This document shows positions 14,821-22,223 of a stretch of DNA of 27,462 nt, in pieces (position 1 is the first letter of the stretch; the number at the start of each line of letters is the position of its first letter). Both the position numbers and the translations under genes were made by a program. The stretch is from positions 1 to 27,462 of the IMG/VR virus record IMGVR_UViG_3300031951_000994. One strand, given 5' to 3'. The DNA is from a virus. Below the pieces are notes generated by a model, which ran no database searches, was not told where the DNA came from, and saw nothing but the letters and a program-made list of their open reading frames with translations.

Positions 14821-16361
14821 TGTTTACTTACGAAATTACAATCCCTGGCAAAGGGACATACGAAGTTACCTCTAAAAATGAATTATCCGATACTCAGGCT
14901 TATGAGGCCGCATTAAGTCAGGTTCAGCAGGAGCCACAAAAAGGAACTGCCCGCAGAACCGCAGAAATTGTCACTAGGGGTGCTTTGCCTCCGGCGACAA
15001 TGGCTGCCACCGGAGCGGCTTTAGGATCGGTTGCAGGGCCACCAGGAGCGGCTATTGGAGCGTTGGCAGGGGGCGTGGCAATCCCCGTTTCTGACTTCTT
15101 GGTAAGTCTTTATAACCTTACCCAAAAAGAAGGCGTAAAACTGCCTTCCACAGCCATTTCAGAGATGTTAGATAGTCTCGGACTTGCCCGCCCAGAAAGC
15201 CGTGGTGAGCGGATGCTAGAAGCAGGTGCTGGAGCGGTTACCGGAGCAGGTGCTCAAGTTCCTGCTTTAGCAAGGCTAGCAACCACCGCTACGCAACCTG
15301 TGGTTCGCGGTGTGGCACAGCAAGCTGCTCAAGCACCAGCAGCCCAAATTGCTACCGCCGCACCAGCCGCCGCTACCGCACAATTGGTTGGCGAGGCAAC
15401 CGGAAGCCCAATTGCAGGATTGGTTGCCGGAACAGCGGTTGGAGCCGCTCCCGGTGTTCGTCCCGGCCGTGTTGAGCCAGGCGCTGGGAAGGCCCAGTTA
15501 ACATCACAAGCCGCATCAGCGTACCGTTTGGCTGATCGAGCAGGCTTAGTAGTCAAAGACACTTATGTTCAAAACATGGCTTCCACCCTCCGTAAAGAAG
15601 CCGCTGATCTTGGTTTTGATCCTGGTTTGCATCCCAAGGTTGCTGCTGTAATTAACCGTTTGGAATCAGAAGGAACATCACCAAAAACTCTAAAAGAGTT
15701 AGAAACCTTACGGAGAATTGTTCGCTCGCCTGAAGGCGATTTTACAAATCCGGATCAGCAACGCATTGCTGGGGTAATGGTTGATAAGTTTGATGATCTT
15801 GTAGAAAACATTGGTAAACCAAACATTCTTTCCGGCGATGACAAGTTAGCCATCTCCGCGCTTAAAGAAGCCCGCAAAGTTTATGGGCAAAGTAGACGCC
15901 TAGGAATTATTGAGGATTTAGTAAACAAAGCAGACATCAGTTCCGGCCAATATAGTCAATCTGGTATGGATAACGCCCTGCGTGTTCAGTTTGCTGCGCT
16001 TGCTAAGAATAATAAGCGTATGGCCGCATTTACCCCAGAAGAGCGCGCTCAAATTGAAAACATTGCCAAAGGCGGTGGAACCGGAGAACAGATGCTGAGA
16101 TTTGTCGGTAGGTTTTCAGTTCGCGGTCCAGTTACGGGTCTTGCAACGGGTGGTGCTGTAGCAATTGAGCCAGTAATTGGTGGCTCGCTTGCAATTGGCG
16201 CAGAAGCATCTCGTCGCGGTGCAGAAGCACTACGCCAACAAAATGTTCAGCGCCTAATGGAGCAGATTAGCCTTGGAAGAACGCCAGAAAGCCGCGCCTT
16301 TGAATTACTGCCCGCAACAACAATTCGTGGGTTGTTATCCTCTCAATATGGAATGGAGTAA
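14820..16361 (+). CDS. Internal virion / ejection protein candidate with glycine-zipper segments
   Basis: A 513-residue protein. A short beta N-terminus (YEITIPGKGTYEVTSKNELS) is followed by a strongly membrane-like Gly/Ala zipper at residues 55-90 (AATGAALGSVAGPPGAAIGA, then LAGGVAIPVSDFL). A second Ala-rich hydrophobic region covers residues 150-215. The central helical domain, residues 230-390, starts with SAYRLADRAGLVVKDTYVQN and contains a KTLKELETLRRIV helix, a module I recognise from podophage internal virion proteins. A third Gly-rich hydrophobic part (PVTGLATGGAVAIEPVIGGS) lies near residue 440. The three membrane-active segments fit a protein that forms a channel across the cell envelope during DNA entry. 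The final GGAGTAA doubles as stop and ribosome-binding site for the tail fibre gene. Confidence 0.75.
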   Translation: MFTYEITIPGKGTYEVTSKNELSDTQAYEAALSQVQQEPQKGTARRTAEIVTRGALPPATMAATGAALGSVAGPPGAAIGALAGGVAIPVSDFLVSLYNLTQKEGVKLPSTAISEMLDSLGLARPESRGERMLEAGAGAVTGAGAQVPALARLATTATQPVVRGVAQQAAQAPAAQIATAAPAAATAQLVGEATGSPIAGLVAGTAVGAAPGVRPGRVEPGAGKAQLTSQAASAYRLADRAGLVVKDTYVQNMASTLRKEAADLGFDPGLHPKVAAVINRLESEGTSPKTLKELETLRRIVRSPEGDFTNPDQQRIAGVMVDKFDDLVENIGKPNILSGDDKLAISALKEARKVYGQSRRLGIIEDLVNKADISSGQYSQSGMDNALRVQFAALAKNNKRMAAFTPEERAQIENIAKGGGTGEQMLRFVGRFSVRGPVTGLATGGAVAIEPVIGGSLAIGAEASRRGAEALRQQNVQRLMEQISLGRTPESRAFELLPATTIRGLLSSQYGME

Positions 16362-16364
16362 GAA

Positions 16365-17264
16365 ATGCCCAAAGTAAAAATCAGCGAATACTCGCAAACC
16401 GCAGCCAATAATACCGACATCAACAGCATTAACCTTGCAGAAGGTATGCTGCCGTCGGATGTGAATAACGCCATCCGAGAGTTGATGAAGCAGCTCAAGG
16501 ACTTCCAGGTAGGCGCACAGGGTGACGGTGCTACCTTTTCCTCGCTTAATCTAACCACTACCGCGCTGACGGTTCCTAACGGTGGTACTGGGGCGACATC
16601 CTTTACCTCTGGGGCGGTCCTAAAAGGCTCAGGAACCTCTGCCATCACCACGGCTACCGCTGGTACGGACTATGTAAAACCAGACACCGCTAGCACCTTT
16701 ACAGCCGCCCAAACCTTCCGCGCTGCCAATGCTATCCGCTCTGAAGCTGCAAGCACCCAAGACGCTATCGTAGTGGCTGGCCGGGCTGGTGGAACCTCTT
16801 CCTATGCAGTAACGCTAACTCCGACCACCCTGTCTGCTAACCGCACCCTGACACTGCCAAACGCCTCTACAACGGTCGTGGGAACGGATACTAGCGACAC
16901 CCTTACCAACAAGACCCTGACCGATCCTGCCATCGTTGGGACCATCCTAGAGGATGTCTACACCATCTCTGACGGTGCGGCATTTGAGATCGACCCAGGC
17001 AACGGCTCTATCCAACTCATCACTTTAGGAGCAAGCCGTACTCCCAAGGCTACAAACTTTGCCGCTGGCGAGTCTGTAATTCTGATGGTGGATGATGGTT
17101 CCGCTTACACGCTGACTTGGACTGACTCTACCTTTGGTGGTTCTGGTGTGGTGTGGAAAACTAACGGAGGAGTTGCTCCAACTCTGAACACCTCTGGCTA
17201 TACTGTGATTACACTTTGGAAAGTCTCTACTCAGGTCTACGGAGCGAGGGTTGGCGATGCTTAA
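16365..17264 (+). CDS. Tail fibre protein
   Basis: A 299-residue fibre protein. The N-terminal 50 residues contain AEGMLPSDVNNAIRELMKQL, a particle-attachment motif common in fibres of short-tailed and related phages. They are followed by strand-rich shaft sequence with the fibre hallmark LTVPNGGTGATSFTSGAVLK, then SANRTLTLPNASTTVVG and DTLTNKTLTDPAI, both common fibre segments. The C-terminal 85 residues (AFEIDPGNGSIQLITLGASR; ESVILMVDDGSAYTLTWTDS) form a small beta head common in aquatic phage fibres. The ATG at 16365 lies 3 nt after the previous stop with TGGAGTAA upstream. The LamG protein gene overlaps its end by 8 nt and may form the receptor-binding tip. Confidence 0.88.
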   Translation: MPKVKISEYSQTAANNTDINSINLAEGMLPSDVNNAIRELMKQLKDFQVGAQGDGATFSSLNLTTTALTVPNGGTGATSFTSGAVLKGSGTSAITTATAGTDYVKPDTASTFTAAQTFRAANAIRSEAASTQDAIVVAGRAGGTSSYAVTLTPTTLSANRTLTLPNASTTVVGTDTSDTLTNKTLTDPAIVGTILEDVYTISDGAAFEIDPGNGSIQLITLGASRTPKATNFAAGESVILMVDDGSAYTLTWTDSTFGGSGVVWKTNGGVAPTLNTSGYTVITLWKVSTQVYGARVGDA

Positions 17265-19263
17265 TAAAAAAGCATTAGCAGCATCTTTATCTGCTAAAGA
17301 AACCGATGCTGACTTCAAGCAGACTGTCTTGCTATTGCATGGCGATGGCACAAACGGAGCGCAGAATAATACATTCACCGACTCTAGCACCAATGCCTTC
17401 ACCATCACCCGCAACGGCAACACCACGCAGGGTACGTTCTCACCGTTTAGCCAGACGGGGTGGAGTAATTACTTTGATGGTAGTGGTGATTATATTTCTT
17501 TGCCAAATTCAAGCATTTCTCTTGGGTCTGGAAATTGTGCGGTTGAATTTTGGTGTTACATAACCGGAGAACCTTCAGCCAATCCGTTTTTATTTGATAA
17601 TTTTGGTAATAGTAGCGCTCGGTTGTATGCCTATTACGATGGCACAACGATGTATTTAAATGCTGATGGAACAACAAGAACAACAACATTTGCTTATAAC
17701 ACTTGGAATTTTTTTCAATTTACCCGTAGTAGTGGAACTGGTGGTTGGTACTTAAATGGAAATTTAATTAGCACTACTTTTTCTACTAGCGGAACTATTG
17801 ATCTTCAACGCATGACAATTGGTGCGGCTGAAGAATCTGGTACCGCTAATTCTAGCCAATGGACACAAGGTTATATAAGCAATTTTAGGGCATCAACTAC
17901 TAATCGTAGTACAAGTGTCCCAACAACAGCGTTTGCTTCCGATTCCAATACAATTGTTTTAACGTGCCAGTCGAATCGCTTCGTTGACAATAGTGCAAGC
18001 CCATTAACGCTTACTACTACAGGCAACACCAGCGTCCAAGCCTTCAGCCCTTTTGCCCCCACCGATGCTTACTCCGCAGGCACTAATGGTGGTAGTGGGT
18101 ACTTTGATGGGAGTGGGGATTATTTAAGCATTGCACGAGATTCAGCATTTGATGTTGGTAGTGGAAACTTTACAATAGAGTGTTGGGTTTACGCTAGTGC
18201 GTTTGTAACAGCAACTCCAATTTTCTGCCAACAACAAAGCTCTGCATCAGCACGAAATTCTTGGTCGTTGCGAATTGACTCCTCTGGAAATCCTCAATTT
18301 CAAGCATCTGCCGGAAGTAGTAATGATGTTCTTATAACATCAAGTGCACCTATTTCACTAAACAGTTGGAATCACATTGCTGGAGTTAGAAACGGAAATG
18401 ATTGGACACTATATGTAAATGGCGTTATCACCGGAACTGCAACAGCAAGCATAACCGTTAATTATGATTCTACTTACGGAGATGTGTTATTTGGAGCATC
18501 ACGAAATGTTGCTACGGTTGATAGGTATTACACTGGCTATATTTCTAGTGCTCGCTTGGTAAAAGGATCAGCAGTTTATACCGCTGGATTTACACCACCA
18601 ACTGCTCCGTTAACGAATATTAGTAATACCAGCCTTCTCTGCAACTTTACCAACGCTGGCATCATCGACCAAACAGGAAAGAACAACCTAGAGACTGTTG
18701 GCAACGCACAGATTGATACTGGTACTAAGAAGTTTGGTACTGGGTCGCTGGAGTTTGATGGTACTGGTGATTATTTGGTGATGAAAGATACGCCTCAAAT
18801 GGTGTTTGGGACTGGTGACTTTACCATTGAATTTTGGTTAAGATTAATTTCGGTTCCATCGAGTGGCAGTTTTGTTACACTTTATGATTCAAGACCAACA
18901 AGTGGGTCTGGAAATTATCCAACTATTTATTTAAATGATTCGAACGCAACACTCATATATTATACAAATAATGCAAATAGAATTACTGGGTCAAATTTGT
19001 CAACAGGTCAGTGGTATCACATCGCTGTGTCTCGGTCTGGAACAAGCACAAAATTGTTCATAGATGGAACACAAAGCGGATCTACTTATACAGATTCACT
19101 TGATTATACAAATGGTAGTTTTAGACCAGCAATTGGTGTTAATGGTTTTGATCTTTCGTCCGGCTACTTAAACGGCTACATCGATGATCTCCGTGTAACC
19201 AAAGGCGTTGCCAGATACACCGCTAACTTTACTGCGCCGACTAAGGCGTTTGCAGATCAATAA
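17257..19263 (+). CDS. Three-module LamG (concanavalin A-like) host-recognition protein
   Basis: A 668-residue adhesin-like protein, probably at the fibre tip or virion surface, that may bind host surface glycans. Three LamG-type jelly-roll modules are visible, each opening with YFDGSGDY or EFDGTGDY (nt 17470, 18100, 18751) and continuing with GSGNCAVEFWCYI, GSGNFTIECWVYA or GTGDFTIEFWLRL. Each then has a WNFFQFTR, WNHIAGVRNG or WYHIAVSRSG strand and closes with a GYISNFRAS, GYISSARLVKG or GYIDDLRVTKG strand. Joints carry phrases such as SNRFVDNSASP and TSVQAFSPFAPTDAYSAGTN. The base composition alternates: joints match the rest of the genome while module cores are AT-rich. ATG 17257 is preferred (GAGGG six bases upstream); TTG 17251 would add two residues. 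Confidence 0.88.
   Translation: MLNKKALAASLSAKETDADFKQTVLLLHGDGTNGAQNNTFTDSSTNAFTITRNGNTTQGTFSPFSQTGWSNYFDGSGDYISLPNSSISLGSGNCAVEFWCYITGEPSANPFLFDNFGNSSARLYAYYDGTTMYLNADGTTRTTTFAYNTWNFFQFTRSSGTGGWYLNGNLISTTFSTSGTIDLQRMTIGAAEESGTANSSQWTQGYISNFRASTTNRSTSVPTTAFASDSNTIVLTCQSNRFVDNSASPLTLTTTGNTSVQAFSPFAPTDAYSAGTNGGSGYFDGSGDYLSIARDSAFDVGSGNFTIECWVYASAFVTATPIFCQQQSSASARNSWSLRIDSSGNPQFQASAGSSNDVLITSSAPISLNSWNHIAGVRNGNDWTLYVNGVITGTATASITVNYDSTYGDVLFGASRNVATVDRYYTGYISSARLVKGSAVYTAGFTPPTAPLTNISNTSLLCNFTNAGIIDQTGKNNLETVGNAQIDTGTKKFGTGSLEFDGTGDYLVMKDTPQMVFGTGDFTIEFWLRLISVPSSGSFVTLYDSRPTSGSGNYPTIYLNDSNATLIYYTNNANRITGSNLSTGQWYHIAVSRSGTSTKLFIDGTQSGSTYTDSLDYTNGSFRPAIGVNGFDLSSGYLNGYIDDLRVTKGVARYTANFTAPTKAFADQ
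17470..18774 (+). repeat. Three copies of a 24-nt LamG anchor (17470, 18100, 18751)
   Basis: The first copy, 17470-17493, encodes YFDGSGDY. The copy at 18100-18123 matches it at 22 of 24 bases and the copy at 18751-18774 at 21 of 24. They mark the start of each LamG module and stay similar in DNA while the module bodies have diverged. The span given covers all three copies and the sequence between them. Confidence 0.8.
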
Positions 19264-19272
19264 GGAGTAATT

Positions 19273-19737
19273 ATGCAAGTTGCAATCGTAACTAACGGAC
19301 AAGTCACCGCAGTTGGTGATTACAGAACCGTATTTCCTAACACATCTTTTCCTGCATCTGGTCCTAACGATGTAGTATTGGCAGAACTATCTGCTAAGAA
19401 AGTATCGTTATTTAAAGATCACAACAGAAGCACACAGAAGTTAGTTGCTTGTGCGCCGTATGTAGAGGGTGACTTTGTTTTCACGGTAGAAGTAGCATCT
19501 AAGACAGCAGAAGAGATTGCCGCTGATACCGCATCCCTAGCGGCTCAGAAACGCGCTGCTCGTGATAGTGCTCTGAAAGCAACAGACTGGCGTGCTATTC
19601 GTGCGGCAGAAACCGGAATACCTATGTCAGCAGAGTGGGCATCCTACCGCCAAGCATTGCGGGATTTTCCTTCCCAGGCAGGATTTCCTAATATCGACCT
19701 GCCACATGATCCTGACTATGTTCCGATGGTGCGATAA
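19273..19737 (+). CDS. Tail fibre assembly chaperone-like protein
   Basis: A 154-residue protein probably needed to fold or attach the fibre or adhesin encoded just upstream. The C-terminal half has the pattern of the phage tail assembly chaperone family: ARDSALKATDWRAIRAAETG, then WASYRQALRDFPSQAGFPNI and a closing LPHDPDYVPMVR. The N-terminal half is a small beta domain (MQVAIVTNGQVTAVGDYRTV) likely to be partner-specific. A strong ribosome-binding site, AAGGAGTAATT, precedes ATG 19273. Position directly after the fibre genes is the usual one for these chaperones. Its stop is followed immediately by the holin-like start. Confidence 0.85.
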   Translation: MQVAIVTNGQVTAVGDYRTVFPNTSFPASGPNDVVLAELSAKKVSLFKDHNRSTQKLVACAPYVEGDFVFTVEVASKTAEEIAADTASLAAQKRAARDSALKATDWRAIRAAETGIPMSAEWASYRQALRDFPSQAGFPNIDLPHDPDYVPMVR

Positions 19738-19908
19738 ATGACCACAGAAGCCACAAAACACGCCGTAGACGCCCTGTCTGTCGCAACCGTCATCGGAACC
19801 CTAGCCGACATACTTCCGGCCATTGCAGCCCTTTTTACGATTGTTTGGACTAGCTTTCGTATCTACGAGACCAAAACTGTTCAAAGCTGGCTAAAGCGTA
19901 AGAAATGA
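19738..19908 (+). CDS. Small holin-like membrane protein
   Basis: A 56-residue protein beginning MTTEATKHAVDALSVATVIG. The hydrophobic core LADILPAIAALFTIVWTSF covers about residues 22-40 and could form one long or two short membrane helices. The end is basic (SWLKRKK). Size, charge pattern and placement at the start of the lysis region fit a small phage holin that opens the inner membrane for the endolysin; similar sequences starting with an E-A-T-K-H motif occur in aquatic phages. It begins immediately after the chaperone stop, and its TGA overlaps the next ATG (ATGA). A second holin candidate lies at 21717-22223, so which one times lysis is unresolved. Confidence 0.75.
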   Translation: MTTEATKHAVDALSVATVIGTLADILPAIAALFTIVWTSFRIYETKTVQSWLKRKK

Positions 19909-20348
19909 CCACCATCGCTGCTCGCGCATCTACGGGAGAAATTGCCGCAGATTCGATGGTCAGCGGCGATGATTCCTTCTATCTCGTGCAAAAACTGAGA
20001 CTTGGCAAGGGTTCTATATACGGGGCTTGCGGAGATTGGGATAAATGCTTGAAAATGCTACAGGTTTTGGAGTCCGGTGGGGAACTGGACTCCGACACCG
20101 ACGTTACAGTTCTTGAGATCAGAAATGACGGCCTTTGGATCTATGAGGGGACCGTGATTCCTGCTCGCATCAAGAACGACTTTTGGGCAATTGGAACTGG
20201 GGCTAACTTTGCTATCGCTGCCATGCACCTGGGATTAAGTCCCGCAGAGGCAGTAAAACTAGCCTGTCAGTACGACACCAGTTCTCACGAGCCCGTAGAC
20301 GAAATGCGGCTAGGAGGAGTTCGTGGCAGGAAAAAAAATACCGGATGA
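19905..20348 (+). CDS. HslV/proteasome-like Ntn hydrolase
   Basis: A 147-residue protein that aligns by eye with the proteasome beta/HslV fold. After removal of Met1 it starts TTIAAR, like mature HslV (TTIVSVR), giving an N-terminal Thr nucleophile. AADSMVSG supplies an Asp at position 15 (HslV Asp17). QKLRLG supplies a Lys at position 29 (HslV Lys33). GACGDWDKCLKML resembles the HslV glycine-rich strand and helix, and WAIGTGANFAIAAMHLG with SPAEAVKLACQYD resembles the HslV AIGSGG helix region. It is shorter than HslV (about 175 residues). No HslU-like ATPase is in the window. It may be an autonomous peptidase or amidase, and its substrate is unknown. The start overlaps the holin-like stop (ATGA), and its last 26 nt overlap the next gene. 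Confidence 0.82.
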   Translation: MTTIAARASTGEIAADSMVSGDDSFYLVQKLRLGKGSIYGACGDWDKCLKMLQVLESGGELDSDTDVTVLEIRNDGLWIYEGTVIPARIKNDFWAIGTGANFAIAAMHLGLSPAEAVKLACQYDTSSHEPVDEMRLGGVRGRKKNTG

Positions 20349-21273
20349 AACAATAATAGAAGCCTTCAAACGTCTTGGCAGTCCATCAAAGGTTGCTAAA
20401 GAGCTAGAGATGGATGTTACAAATGTCTACAAAAGACGAGACACCATTCAAAGACGACTAGGAATCAATCTTCCAAGTTTCAATGCCAAGCAGGATTCTG
20501 TTGTCAAAACCATCATCCCCGAGAACAAACGGATCATTGAGCATCAGGTAGAGAGTGGTCATGTGTTCATAGCCTCAGACTGTCACTACTGGCCCAACGA
20601 AGTCACCGTTGCCCACAAAGCATTTACCACCTTACTAAAAGAGTTCAAGCCACAAACAATCATCCTAAACGGGGATGTGTTTGACGGCTCTCGTATCTCA
20701 CGACACGAGCCTCTCATGGGAACCAACCCTCCGACCCCCAAGCAAGAGATTGAAGCCTGCCAGGACCGTCTAGATGAGATTCGTAACGCTAGTAAGAACG
20801 CTCGTTGCTTGTGGACTTTTGGCAATCACGATGTCCGGCTGCACCGCTATATTGCTATCAACGCTACTGAACTCTCCGACTTCCCAGACCTCTTCTCATA
20901 CTTTCCAGGCTGGCACACGGGTTGGCGAGTAGACATAAACAACGAAGTCATAGTCAAGCATCGTTGGCATAACGGTGTCCACGCGACTTACAACAACGCA
21001 CTAAAAGCAGGCAAGACCCTAGTTACAGGTCACCTGCACAAACTACAAGTAACCCCCTACTCTGACTATACGGGCCGTAGATACGGTGTAGACACGGGAA
21101 CGCTTGCAGAACCTTACGGCGAGCAGTTCGTTTACACAGAGGGCAATCCTGTCAACTGGTGCTCAGGATTTGCAGTTCTTACATTCAAACACGGAAAACT
21201 ATTACCACCAGAACTCTGTGAAGTTATCGATGGGGTAGCATACTTCAGAGGAGAGTCAGTTACGGGAGAATAA
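20323..21273 (+). CDS. HTH-metallophosphoesterase fusion
   Basis: A 316-residue calcineurin-like phosphoesterase. Residues 5-45 form a helix-turn-helix (IIEAFKRLGSPSKVAKELEM, then DVTNVYKRRDTIQRRLG). The catalytic domain shows the metal-binding series SDCHYW (Asp86, His88), LNGDVFDG (Asp118), FGNHD (Asn168, His169), KHRWH (His213, His216) and TGHLH (His237, His239). This is the full family signature, so it should be an active phosphodiesterase or phosphatase on nucleic acid or nucleotides. GTG 20323 is set by a near-perfect AGGAGG six bases upstream, within the end of the previous gene. The HTH suggests DNA targeting. Such proteins are common in aquatic phages, but the substrate is not known. 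Confidence 0.87.
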   Translation: MAGKKIPDETIIEAFKRLGSPSKVAKELEMDVTNVYKRRDTIQRRLGINLPSFNAKQDSVVKTIIPENKRIIEHQVESGHVFIASDCHYWPNEVTVAHKAFTTLLKEFKPQTIILNGDVFDGSRISRHEPLMGTNPPTPKQEIEACQDRLDEIRNASKNARCLWTFGNHDVRLHRYIAINATELSDFPDLFSYFPGWHTGWRVDINNEVIVKHRWHNGVHATYNNALKAGKTLVTGHLHKLQVTPYSDYTGRRYGVDTGTLAEPYGEQFVYTEGNPVNWCSGFAVLTFKHGKLLPPELCEVIDGVAYFRGESVTGE

Positions 21274-21276
21274 ATA

Positions 21277-21717
21277 ATGAGCGACCCGATTGAGACCACA
21301 CGGGCCGCATTAAGCGGAATAAAAGAAGCAGTCAAGGTCGGGCGTGAGATAAAAGAAACCGCTAGGGAGGTCAACACCTTCCTAGACGAAGAAGCCAAAG
21401 CCCGAGTAGCGTGGAAACGCAAGCAGCAACAAATGATGCGGCGCGGCGACATGGTGTGGATGGAGGCGATAGACGAATATCGCATCATCCGTCAAATCCG
21501 AGAAGCAGAGCAGGAAATGTACCGGCAGGTTGAACGCGAGTTTGGCCGCTCTGCTGTATCCGAAGTCAAATCCCTCATCAATCAATTACGCAAAGATCAT
21601 CGGGAGTTGAACGATGAGTTCTACCGCAACCGTATGCAAGCACGACGAGAGTGGAGCGGGATTATCCTCGTTTCTGCAATCGTTTATGGAATTCTCAAAG
21701 CAACAGGAGCTATTTAA
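21277..21717 (+). CDS. Coiled-coil protein with C-terminal membrane helix
   Basis: A 146-residue protein of unknown function in the lysis cassette. Residues 10-125 are almost entirely charged helix (VGREIKETAREVNTFLDEEA; IREAEQEMYRQVEREFGRSA; LINQLRKDHRELNDEFYRNR). The last 20 residues, WSGIILVSAIVYGILKATGA, form one membrane helix. This tail-anchored layout is the reverse of a classical i-spanin, which has an N-terminal anchor. No lipoprotein o-spanin partner is visible nearby. The start lies 3 nt after the phosphoesterase stop, and its TAA overlaps the next ATG. It could be a lysis accessory or a membrane-associated virion protein. Confidence 0.78.
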   Translation: MSDPIETTRAALSGIKEAVKVGREIKETAREVNTFLDEEAKARVAWKRKQQQMMRRGDMVWMEAIDEYRIIRQIREAEQEMYRQVEREFGRSAVSEVKSLINQLRKDHRELNDEFYRNRMQARREWSGIILVSAIVYGILKATGAI

Positions 21718-22223
21718 TGCTGTCATTACTGTCTACCCTTGGCGGGCTGCTCATCTCTGGCTTACCGAAAGTCTTAGACTTTTTTCAAAACAAATCTGAC
21801 CAATCCCACGAGTTAGCCCTTGCCAGACTGCAAAACGAAATGCAGTTGCAGATGGCGGCTCAAGGTTTTGCGGCCCAGGCTAAGATCGAGGAGATCCGAA
21901 CAGACCAGATCGCCATGCAGTCGGAAGCCCAAATGCAAAACGCCGCGCTCGACCATGACAAAAAGATCATGGACAAGGCAAGCAAGTGGGCGGTCAACTA
22001 TGTGGCTACCGTCCGTCCTACCGTGACCTACATCTTTGTGTTGGAACTGGTCCTTATCAACATGGGCCTGGTTTACTTCCTGCTGTTTAAGCAAGGACTT
22101 GGAACCCTGACCGTAGACCAGTTTATCGCCGCTACTGACCTGATCTTCTCCGAGGACGAAATGGCAATGCTTGGCGGTATTATTGGGTTTTGGTTTGGAT
22201 CACGGGGCTGGTCTAAGAAGTGA
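21717..22223 (+). CDS. Membrane protein, 3TM-holin-like candidate
   Basis: A 168-residue membrane protein. The N-terminus LSLLSTLGGLLISGLPKVLDF is a first hydrophobic helix. A Gln/Ala/Glu coiled coil follows (ARLQNEMQLQMAAQGFAAQA). The C-terminal half has RPTVTYIFVLELVLINMGLV as a second helix and MLGGIIGFWFGSRGWSKK as a third. The RPTVTY and FWFGSRGWSKK signatures resemble the 3TM-type phage holin and related membrane proteins. ATG 21717 overlaps the previous TAA (TAATG), and this start is preferred over a longer frame from 21651, which would lie inside the upstream gene. The endolysin start overlaps its TGA. Location supports a lysis role, but a virion role cannot be excluded. Confidence 0.75.
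   Translation: MLSLLSTLGGLLISGLPKVLDFFQNKSDQSHELALARLQNEMQLQMAAQGFAAQAKIEEIRTDQIAMQSEAQMQNAALDHDKKIMDKASKWAVNYVATVRPTVTYIFVLELVLINMGLVYFLLFKQGLGTLTVDQFIAATDLIFSEDEMAMLGGIIGFWFGSRGWSKK

Noticed and set aside
17251-19263. Diversity-generating retroelement target in the LamG protein
   Set aside because: No reverse transcriptase or template repeat is visible in the window and variation appears module-wide, not a short adenine-directed stretch.
21651-21716. Upstream extension of the 3TM-like membrane protein
   Set aside because: It would lie in the preceding gene; ATG 21717 has the TAATG coupling used elsewhere and starts with a proper hydrophobic helix.
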